From: Zantedeschia hybrid cultivar
Lineage: Eukaryota > Streptophyta > Magnoliopsida > Alismatales > Araceae
Length of the DNA: 64,000 nucleotides
NCBI GenBank assembly: GCA_030544215.1
Contig: JARZZO010000014.1
Span: forward strand, 35,369,734 to 35,433,733
Reading direction: 5' to 3'
Part shown: in pieces, positions 55,851 through 64,000 of the stretch
Layout of the letters: each line of letters begins with the position of its first letter
Numbering within the stretch: the stretch's first letter is position 1
Translations under genes and position numbers: made by a program
The notes under the pieces: model-generated
Database searches by the model: none
What the model was told of the DNA's origin: nothing
Seen by the model: only the letters and a program-made list of their open reading frames with translations

Positions 55851-56079
55851 CTGTCTTTTCTCTTCTTCTTTTTTTGGCTCGTCAGAGGTTTCTTTTGTAA
55901 CTGCCGTATTGTTTGGCCAGTCCAGTCAAAAGAAACATGATACAATTTCTGAACTTGCTCGTACTCCTTTTTATAGTTTCCAGTTTTTATTTTTTTCCTT
56001 TTGACCCAGTCAAAATGGTTGCTACTTTTCTGTACTTATTATCGGTCGGTTGCTAGTGCACAGTGTCGAATCTTGTGCT

Positions 56080-56087
56080 TATAAAAG
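56080..56087 (+). promoter_or_regulatory. TATA box of E4 antisense ORF
   Basis: TATAAAAG 80 bp upstream of the ATG at 56167, with a CT-rich leader between. A clear, well-formed promoter element for the plus-strand unit. Confidence 0.6.
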
Positions 56088-56166
56088 GGGGCATAGGGAG
56101 GAGTCGACCCACAATTGCTTGTGCGGTTTCCTCCCTGGTAGTTTTCCTCATCTTTGCTTGGTCGAG

Positions 56167-56799
56167 ATGGCTTCAGATTATGCCTGTGGAGTAGTCGTGG
56201 ACCCAACCAGTCTTAGGGCTTCTACAGTTATGGTAGAATCCCATGGCAGGCTAAGGGATCAGCATCAGATCCAGACCGAATTTGGGCTTCAAGTGCCTTC
56301 AGCACAAGACCGCCTTTACTCGGACAGCCCTGAATCCTTTATGGCCACTGAGCCCATGTTTGAGGCGGGCTTCTAGCTCCCTGTCTCCGTCTTTATCATG
56401 GAGTTGCTCTAGTTCCTTGCTGTGGCTCCCACCCAGATCCTGCCGAACTCCTGGCGTTTGGCTGTGGCCTTCAACGTCCTGGTACGTCGTTATGATCATG
56501 TTGGGGCTTTGGTTGATGTGTTCTGTCATCTTTTCAGCTTCAGCCGGTGTGCAATCCCTATTGCGGACGGCTTCTCTCACTTCCTCAGCCACGGAGACCA
56601 AGGACCCTTCATCGTCTTCCTGGGTTTTCCCTCGCAAGGGAGGAAGGAGGTCTACTTTTGGGTCGACTGCCCGGCCGGCGGGGAGTGGCCGTTCCCCATG
56701 ATTTGGCAGGACTTTGTTACCGATCCCATTCCCGAAGGACTATGTCAAGGACTTTCTGAACATGATACCTTGCTGGTGATAGATCTTTAGGAGGACGAT
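56167..56799 (+). pseudogene. E4 antisense ORF, putative gypsy-type transposon protein (broken)
   Basis: Plus strand from MASDYACGVVVDP. Landmarks: FMATEPMFEAGF, LAVAPTQILPNSWRLAVAF, DVFCHLFSFSR, then FIVFLGFPSQGRKEVYFWV. The APTQ-x-x-PNSW-x-x-x-x-F pattern is that of the plant family annotated as putative gypsy-type transposon (Pfam PF04195), commonly encoded beside or inside Tat-like elements. TAG stops occur after EAGF (56374-56376) and after FIMELL (56410-56412), both where CAG (Gln) would fit, and at the end (LVIDL then TAG). Downstream, 56800-57000 retains weakly coding-like sequence. Function unknown. Confidence 0.7.
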
Positions 56800-57110
56800 C
56801 CTATTTGACATTAATCTTTTCCTTGCTGATGTCATTCTGCAATCAACTAGCCTCGCTCCACCATCGGGCCTTCATGTTGAGGTGCATCTTCCTGTCAGAG
56901 GAAGGGGTCATCGTGGTCAACGAGGCGGTCGACGCGGTGGTCAGCGCGGTCACTAGGAAAGGATTTGATCAGGGGTTAGTTTGGTAAAAATTATTGTAAC
57001 CGTTTCTTGCTTTAATGAATTATCTGATTGCTCTTTTGCTTGCTATCTCCCCTTCTTCCTCCGATCCCGCAGGCCGTTGGTTTAGGCTTAGCCATGACTG
57101 TGTTGGTGTT
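56800..57110. other. Degraded end of E4 antisense ORF, otherwise non-coding
   Basis: A short plus-strand stretch (EEGVIVVNEAVDAVV near 56895-56950) may be a decayed continuation of the antisense ORF. After it nothing recognisable until the tandem array. Confidence 0.35.
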
Positions 57111-57111
57111 G

Positions 57112-57636
57112 TATGCTTGGACAAATTTTATCCCATCTTCGGGTGGAGAGTCCCTTCCACATGGTTGTGACCATCAAGGGCTCGGACGAGTTTTATCACA
57201 TCTTAAGGTGGGGAGCCCCTTCCCTATCGTTGTGACCATCAGGGACTCGAATGAGTTTTATCCCATCTTCAGGTGGGGAGCCCATTCCCTATGGTCGTGA
57301 CCGCCAGGAGCTCGGACAAGTTTTCTTCCATATTCGGGTGGGGAGCCACTTCCCTATGGTTGTGACAGCCAAGGGCTTGGATGAGTTTTATCCCATCTTA
57401 GGGTGGGGAGCCCCTTACCTATAGTTGTGACCGCTAGGGGTTCATATGAGTTTTATATCATCTTCGGGTGGGGAGCCCCTTCCCTGTAGTTGTTACCGCC
57501 AGGGGATCGGATGAGTTTTATCTCATCTTAGGGTGGGGAGCCCCTTCCCTGTGGTTATGATCGCCAGGGGATTGGATGAGTTTTATCCCATCTTAGGGTA
57601 GGGAGTCCCTTCCCTGTAGTTGTGACCGCCAGGGGG
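57112..57636. repeat. 65-bp tandem repeat, eight units
   Basis: The TTTTAT/TTTTCT landmark recurs at 57126, 57191, 57256, 57321, 57386, 57451, 57516 and 57581, exactly 65 bp apart with no indel. Each unit contains GGTGGGGAGCCCCTTCCC-like and GTGACCGCCAGGGG-like blocks. Units differ by scattered substitutions. It lies between the antisense ORF and the pol end of E4. Confidence 0.92.
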
Positions 57637-57637
57637 A

Positions 57638-58405
57638 TTAAGCGTCCTTACTGAATGTAGCGCTTTTTGCATGATTGACTGTTGCTAGACAATTCAAAAG
57701 ACAAAATTGCATTTTATTGATAATCAATAGTAGAAACATCAAAGTAAATTCAATTGAAAAGGGACGCCAGTGCTCTGCTTTCCACTTGTTTTCAATCAAC
57801 CAGCCGTTAAGGCGGGCGAGCCTATATGCTCTATTTCTGTAGCTTTTGGTGATCTTGTATGGTCCCCCCCAGTTGGTTGCAAGCTTTCTTTCCTCTTCAA
57901 GCGGCCTAGATGCATGCATGCTCCGTAGGACTAGGTCTCCAAGATGGAAGACTCCGGTTGGACTCTAGAGTTGTACCAGCGTGCAACTGCTCGCTGATAG
58001 TTGATGGCCTATACTCGGGCTGCTTCTCTAGCTTCTTCAATTAGGTCCAAGTTCTCCCACAACTTTTGGCTATTATCTAACTCATTGAACCCTTTTGCCC
58101 GAGCCTTTGGTAGGCCTATCTTTAGGGGGATAACGGTGTATGTCCCGTAAGCCAAGTGGTACGGAGTTTCTCCCCTTTGGGGTTGTGCTTTTGAAGGACC
58201 ATAGAATCTTAGGGAGGACTTCTAGCCAATTTCCTCCCCTTTTGCAAGTGAGCCTTGACAACTTTCATGATAGTCCCGTTTGCATTTTCTACTAATCCAT
58301 TGACCTATGGATGCACCACCGAGGAAAATTTATGTTGTATATTAAAATCCTTATAACAGTCGGCGAACTAGAAGCGGCTAAACTGTCGACCGTTGTCAAT
58401 GACAA
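57638..58405 (-). pseudogene. E4 integrase fragment
   Basis: Minus strand from 58405: VLVIDNGRQFS (second catalytic D), NIQHKFSSVVHP, then a stop, then VNGLVENANGTIMK (catalytic E), then PTKGSGKRVQ-like and LRSYRTT-like decay. The C-terminal part is open at 57919-57638: RPLEEERKLATNWGGPYKITKSYRNRAYRLARLNG, a chromodomain-free Ty3/gypsy end. HP-TAG-VNG corresponds to the usual HPQ-x-NG, a CAG to TAG change. The first half of integrase is missing at the copia junction. Confidence 0.8.
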
Positions 58406-59705
58406 GTACTCCGGCTCATACGATGAGGGTGACTGATCTCATAGTCACTTGTGTGGAGACACTAAGGTGAATTTGTAGGTGCTCATTAGAAAATGACTTC
58501 ACTAAACTAATCCGACTGAATCGCTGGATGGTATAGTACCTCACTGTTAACCAGCTTGATTCTATAGTTACAGTTGCATGGATGGTCCTCGGACCTGAGA
58601 CACCAAGGACACCTTGTCGGTGGACTTCTATGCTTTGACCTTGGTTTACGGCTCTCTATCCACGGGATTCTAAACAACCATGGATCGGGTACAGCAGAAT
58701 ACCGTCAAAGGAAATTGAGTGTCAATAAGGAATCATTCGCTCTTGGTACTTAGAAAGAGAATGCTCTAGAAAGGATGCACGGAAGTCCCTGACCAGGACG
58801 AACGATAATATCGGAAAATGAGTTTTCTGTATTTTACGGCAACATCCGATCCAAGTGAGTCGACCGGTTAGGGTTTGACGGTACACCATATCCTGAGTTG
58901 ACTTGAGAGCATTGTACGAATGAATAATTATATCTACGTGGTAACTGTTGGCGGAAAGGTTCCAAAATAGAGTTACATAACCCTAATACCTTTCGGGTTC
59001 ACACGGTATTGCTTGGCACCCAAGGTGATCGGAGGCCCAATCGAATTTAATATGCGATATTAATTCGATTGATTAATACATTAATAATGAGTTATTAATT
59101 GATTAATCAGTCCAGTGAGGAGTCACTGGGCTTATTGGGCCATTAATCGGACTGGTTATTGGGCCTAAAGGGTCATACGCAAATGATTCTCAAGGCGATG
59201 GATAATAAATGGGTTTTATATTAAATCGGGGGTTTTATGAAAAACCATGCGGTTAACATAAAAGATAGCGAACGGGCTGAGCAGGCCAAGCTACTGCTAA
59301 CCCTAACCGCCCTCTCCTCTCTTCCTCTCTTTCTCTGGCGCCCCAGGCCAGCCATGCTCTCCAGGTCTGCTCCGCCGCTTCTCCGACTCCCGTCCGAAGG
59401 GAAATTGACCGCACGTCGCCGCGGTCGTTGCGGCGAACAGTGAAGGGTTCGTCGGCTGCGACGAGCGAGGAACGTGAGGATATCCACCGCAAAGAGGATC
59501 GCATGGACTTTGCTAAAGGACAGGCATCTGCACGGCTGGTGGTGTCACACCGACGGAACCAATCGGTTGCAGATCGAATCCGCACGAGGTAATAAACAAA
59601 TATCCGATAGTCGTTGGTGGTTGTATTCGAAACGGGAAAAACATATCGTTGTTTTATTTTAATTTCCGCTGCGTGAGCGATCCAGAGAAACACGAGAACC
59701 CAACA
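58406..59705 (+). repeat. Copia 5' LTR, truncated at its start
   Basis: About 1,300 bp colinear with positions ~260 to the end of the 1,553-bp copia LTR (shared GATGAGGGTGACTGATC and TTCCGCTGCGTGAGCGATC). No TG start remains. The left junction to E4 integrase has no target duplication, so truncation followed insertion or accompanied a rearrangement. Confidence 0.85.
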
Positions 59706-59706
59706 G

Positions 59707-59724
59707 TGGTATTAGAGCTAGGTT
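59707..59724 (+). promoter_or_regulatory. Copia primer-binding site, decayed
   Basis: TGGTATTAGAGCTAGGTT, differing from the intact element's TGGTATCAGAGCCAGGTT at two positions, both CAG to TAG. Confidence 0.9.
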
Positions 59725-62277
59725 CCACTTTTTCTTGTCCCGTTTCGAGCTCCAAATTAATTTTTCATACTATATGTTCGATTAATTGTTGGATTTGTGT
59801 CCATACAATCAACACAGTTAATTGGATTATTATTCTGCAATTTTTGAAATTTATTTTGGGGGGTTCCGCGTTCTTCATCGAAGGAAGAACAACGGGTTCT
59901 GGGGGCACTTTGCAGCTTCTTTCGAGCATCCCCAATTGTTGGGGAGGTGGGCCGGCACCACAGATCATCTTGGGGATGTCGCTGGTCACCACCAGGCCTA
60001 CCGCCAGTGCCAGAGTGGCCTTGAAGGGCTGCAAATAGACACCCTTTCTTCTTCTTCTTCCTTCAGTTATGAAACCATAAAAAAAAGGAGAAATTAAGGG
60101 GAGGCTTGGGCCAACAAGATTGGAGGGCATCTAGTGTGCCCACAGGCTCCAAGGCAGTTGCAAGCGGGGCCGGGCGTTGGCCACCAGGGTCCCGCCACCG
60201 CTGGCTGCCATGGAGGTTCCTCCTGCAAAAGGAGGACTCAGCCTGCGTTGGAACGGGGTTGCCGGCGCCGGGGAGCCCGCCGACGCCGGGGGCTGCGCCA
60301 CACAGGCCCGCCGCTAGCCTTCATCATCTTCAACCTGCAAGAGAGGGGGTTAGGGTTTCGGGGGGGCAAACCAGTCGCACCCCTGCGGACTGCTCAATCC
60401 CGATCCAGTCGGACCGGACCGAGTGTTGCTGGTCTGGGGCTAACCAGGGGCGGCCCGATTCCAGGCCTGGTTCGGGCCAAGGCTCGAGCCTAGCCGAGCC
60501 AAGGCTCAAGCCTAGCCGAACCGGGGCTCGAGCCAGGCACCCTATTTGGCTAAGCCCCCTAAGCCCTTAAGTCCCTTTATTTCCTATTAAACCCCTTGCC
60601 CATTCAAATTAAGTATAAAATTCGATTTTAATTTAAAGTTCAAAAGTGTTTTGAAAATTAAATTATTATTCAATTTTATTTAAATTCGGCTTATTAATGA
60701 TTTTGAATCATTTTGATTAACAATTAGTTGTTAAATTTATTAGGGTTAATTATTAGTTTAAGTGTTAAATTAATAATTAATCTTAATTTAAGTAATTTAA
60801 GATTTACATTAGTGTTTGATAATTATTAGTCTGTGTTAGATTATTAATTATTAAATCATATAATTGTTAATTAATTTGAATTAGTTATTAATTTAAGTAT
60901 TAAATTAATAATTAATGACTAATTTAACTATTAAATTAGCTGTCGTTAATTAATTAGTGTTAATTATTACTTTAAGACTTAATAATGATTAACACTAATT
61001 AACTAATCTAAGAGTTAGATTAGCACCTTTAATTAACTAAGTTAATTGTTAATTAAGAGTTAAGTTAATGATTAATTTTAATTAATTGTTCTAAGAGTTA
61101 GGATTAGAAGTTATTAACCAATAAGTGTTAATTATTAGTTTAAGAGTTAAATTAATAATTAATATTAATTGACTAATGTAATTGTTAAATTAGTAATTAA
61201 CTTTAATGGACTAATCTAAAAAGTTAGATTAGTTATTAATTATCAATAGTCTAACAGTTAGATTATTAATATTGTTTAATCTAATTGTTAGATTGTTTTA
61301 ATTATTAGAAATGTTCTAATTTGCATGAAATAATCTAGAATTAGTAATTTGGAGTGTGTGCACATGTGATGTGTGTTTTATGCCTTTAAATTTGATTTAA
61401 TTTCATGATTAAATTAATTAAAAGAGTTTTCGAAATTCAAAAGCCAATTTTTTATTGGAACCAATTTTTTTGAAAGTCAAAATTTTTTAATTTTGAAACT
61501 CTTTTATCTTAGCCATGTGATGCGCTTATCATGTGTGGAATGTTTAAAACACACTGTGGTCATGGAGATGCACTTTTAAATTATTCATGTGATGAATGAT
61601 GCATGTGGATCATAGATGTATGTTTGTATATTTATTAATTATTAATAAATAGAGGTATGCGTACCTCTCCCTCTCTTATACTCCGATGTACTTCTACCTC
61701 CCTCTCTCTTGTACTCGTCATAAGGTCTTCTTCTATTTGCATGTAAATTTTGAATTTATTGTAATATGATCGAGGCAACTGAGGACGGAGCGAGGACCAT
61801 CCATAGCTATAACCAGGAAGGCGATATGATGGAGATCCTTTGCCTTTATGTTTGCAAGATTATCTAATATAATTGTTATGTTAGATTGTGAGTACGTTTG
61901 ATTGTTGGCTCCAATCAAACCCACTGTGCTATCTATGACCACACAAGACATGTATGAGATGCATTATTTATGTTTGATTGTGAATCAAAGCAGGTATAGT
62001 ATTTAGTTAATATATATGATATACTTATACACTATCACCTAGGAGAGATCAAGATAAAAGTTATATAAAAAGCCTCGTCTAAATTCTAAGTCGTAACGTG
62101 AGTAGTTAAGAACTTAACATGTGGTCCACTATCGTTATAGTCATAAGATTCGAATTACTTTAGGCAGGTTTATTGTGCTATCCACAAGACCTGTTTAATT
62201 GTAAGGAGAGACTATGGCTATGGCATTAGATGCCTATTGATCGGGGTAAAGAAACCATGTAGCTTTGTTGTGCTATC
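59725..62277 (+). other. Copia leader, non-coding
   Basis: GC-rich block near 60100-60560, a long AT-rich block near 60570-61340 made of degenerate TTAATTATTAGTTTAAG-type repeats, then a part with TGTGCTATCCACAAG copies (near 61927, 62172, 62267). Same order as in the intact copia element. The GC-rich open frames on both strands show no domain and are not called. Confidence 0.7.
60570..61340. repeat. AT-rich degenerate repeat (TTAATTATTAGTTTAAG type)
   Basis: Irregular repeats of TTAAGTGTTAAATTAATAAT-like words, 30-60 bp apart, with almost no G or C. The intact element has a shorter AT-rich block at the equivalent place. Confidence 0.7.
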
Positions 62278-63829
62278 TGTTAGTTTTAGGTGGCTTACAA
62301 GCCAATCTAACTATGTAAATCTCGTTCATTTATTAATAAAATGGCATAATATTCATTATGTGTAAATCGCATTAATTATCGTTTCATAATGAAGTCCGTG
62401 AATATGTGCTATAGTGATCAGATTATGATGAGATCATACTAATGAGACTGATAACTTAAACACACATATTCTTAATTGTTCCTAGTCGGAGGATATCCGA
62501 GAAGGACATCGGATATCCGGTTAGACTAGTACAGATTACTCCTGCTCATATGATGAGGGTGACTAATCTCATAAGTCACTTGTGTGGAGACACTAAGGCG
62601 AATCTGTAGGTGCTCATTGGAGAATGAGTTCACTGAACTGATCCGACTGAATCGCTGGATGGTATTGTACCTCACTGTCAAGCAGCTTGATTCTATTGTC
62701 GCAGTTGCGTGGATGGTCCTCGGACCTGAGACACCAAGGACACCTTGGCGGTGGACTTCTGTGCTTTGACCTTGGTTTACGAATCTCTAGCCACGGGATT
62801 CTAATACGCCAAGGATTGGTTACAGCGGAATACTGTCGAAGGGAATTGTGTGTCAATAAGGAATCATTCGCTCTCGGTACTTAGAGAGAGAATGCTCTAG
62901 GAAGGATGCGTGAAAGTCCCTAGCTAGGGCGGACGATAATATCGGGAAAGGAGTTTTCCGATATTCATCAGCGGCATCCAATCCAAGTGAGTCGACCGGT
63001 TAGGGTTTGACAGCTCGCCATACCCTGAGATGACTCGAGAGCATTGTACGAATGAAGGATTATATCCACGCGGTAACTGTCGGTGGAAAGGTTCCAAGAG
63101 TGGGTTACTTAACCCCAATTACCTTCCGGGTTCACGCGGTGTTACTTGGCACCCAACGTGATCGGAGGCCCGGTCGAATTCGATGTGCGACATCAATTCG
63201 ATTGATTAATTGATTAATAAATGGTTATTAATTAATTAATAAAGCCAGTGAGGAGTCACTGGGCTTGTTGGGCCATTAACTGGACTGGTACTTGGGCCTA
63301 GAGGGTCACACGCACATGATTCTCAAGGCGATGGATAAATAAGTGGGTTTTATATTAACCGGGGGTTTTTATGAAAAACCGCGCGGTTAGTATAAAACAT
63401 AGCGAACGGGCTGAGCAGGCCAAGCTGCTGCTAACCCTAGCCCCCCCTCCTCAGTTTCTGTCTTTCTCTGGCGTCCAGGCAGATCCAGATCTGCTCCGCC
63501 GCTTCTCCGAATCCCGTTCGACGGGAAATCGTCCGCTCATTGCGGCGATCATTGCGGCGAACGGCGGAGGCTTCGTGGGCTGCGAAGAACGAGGAACTCG
63601 AGGATATCCATCGCGGGGAGGATCGCGTGGACTTCGCTAGAGGTCGGGCGCTTGCGCAGCTTGCGGTGTCGCACCGACGGAACCGAACGGCTGCGGATTC
63701 GAATCCGCACACGGTGAGAACTTCGATAATCCGATTATCGTACTTTAGATTTCGAAACGGGAACGGATCGCTGTATTTTTTTTAGTTTCCGCTGCGTGAG
63801 CGATCTGGAGAAACCGAGAAAACCCAACA
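62278..63829 (+). mobile_element. Solo copia LTR inside a related copia leader
   Basis: 1,552 bp beginning TGTTAGTTTTAGG and ending AACCCAACA, flanked by perfect target duplication CTATC (62273-62277 and 63830-63834). Same family as the LTRs at 8270 and 58406. It landed in one of the TGTGCTATCCACAAG leader repeats. No polypurine tract or primer site adjoins it. Confidence 0.95.
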
Positions 63830-64000
63830 CTATCCACAAGGGCTGCATGCAAATCTATACTCGTCTCGTAACGATGGTTAGTTTAGACCAGAATTAATGG
63901 CTTGTTGTAAGGCCATTAAATCTCTAAAGACTGAAGATATGATCGGATATTGCAAGGAGTTGTAAGTCCCATGAGATGGTTGCTCTTTAATTATATTACA
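63830..64000 (+). other. Copia leader, continued to window edge
   Basis: Resumes the leader interrupted at 62277. Similar in reverse to 14000-14170 of the intact element; the gag start should lie a few hundred bases beyond the window. Confidence 0.75.

Larger units (their letters stand above)
55722..58405 (-). mobile_element. Gypsy retrotransposon remnant E4 with antisense ORF and tandem array
   Basis: Contains, on the minus strand, part of an integrase (57638-58405) and, on the plus strand, an antisense ORF (56167-56799), separated by a 65-bp x8 tandem array. The arrangement mirrors E2's 3' part, but the proteins differ. The right edge is cut by a copia LTR at about 58406; no LTR of E4 itself was identified. 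Confidence 0.65.
58406..64000 (+). mobile_element. Copia retrotransposon 5' part: truncated LTR, primer site and leader, plus strand
   Basis: A relative of the intact copia element, running off the right window edge before gag. Its LTR lacks about the first 260 bp (abutting E4 integrase at 58406), ends CCCAACA at 59705, and is followed by the primer site and a long leader with the same block order as 13770-16057. The leader is interrupted by a solo LTR at 62278-63829 and resumes to 64000, where the landmark ATCGGATATTGCAAGGAGTTG matches the intact element near 14010-14035 in reverse. Confidence 0.85.

Noticed and set aside
60106..60570. 154-codon plus-strand frame in the second copia leader
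   Set aside because: Same GC-rich block effect; no similarity in peptide to the equivalent region of the intact element.

Overview
The window is dense plant repetitive DNA. I see no host protein-coding gene, tRNA, rRNA or CRISPR array. Nearly everything that can be assigned is a nested stack of LTR retrotransposons. The plant origin rests on iMet-tRNA primer sites, one intact Ty1/copia element, large Ty3/gypsy elements of the Tat type (second, archaeal-type RNase H; open reading frames antisense to pol), a chromovirus gag, and heavy CAG-to-TAG decay as expected from plant CHG methylation. The species cannot be named from this sequence.

Layout. 1-7.6 kb: non-coding repeat DNA with a 1,266-bp direct duplication, 170-bp x3 and 174-bp x3 tandem arrays, and many GAGTCTGCGC / GCGCAGACTC palindromes. 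7.6-27.4 kb: a minus-strand Tat element (E1) split by an intact copia element (8270-17629, apparently identical 1,553-bp LTRs, one 1,310-codon ORF) and by two solo LTRs of another family (18489-20883, target duplication GAATG; 22343-24538, target duplication TATTC). 27.4-31.3 kb: the 3' part of a plus-strand Tat element (E3) with its antisense plant-mobile-domain-like ORF, polypurine tract and 3' LTR. 32.7-37.6 kb: a chromovirus gag remnant and its roughly 3-kb LTR, with a solo Tat LTR inserted in the gag. 38.1-55.7 kb: a complete but decayed minus-strand Tat element (E2), both LTRs present, with an antisense ORF on the plus strand and a solo copia LTR (target duplication TTGCC) in its integrase. 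55.7-58.4 kb: a remnant of a further gypsy element (E4) with an antisense ORF of the putative gypsy-type transposon family and a 65-bp x8 tandem array. 58.4-64 kb: truncated LTR and long leader of a copia relative, with a solo LTR of the same family (target duplication CTATC) inside it.

How the parts relate. E1, E2 and E3 belong to one Tat family: LTRs of about 1.28 kb beginning TGTAG and ending CTACA, gag-protease-RT-RNase H-aRNH-integrase on one strand, and an oppositely transcribed, intron-containing ORF near the 3' LTR with its own TATA box. Only the copia element at 8270-17629 looks recent and coding-competent.

The most unusual signal is a set of short spaced palindromes (GGCGTC...GACGCC). 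They sit four per Tat LTR at a near-constant register of about 88-96 bp in five LTRs of differing age, and recur in leaders, around the antisense ORF and in an otherwise different LTR family. Other elements here carry analogous arrays with other cores (GAGTCTGCGC; AATCGATTA).
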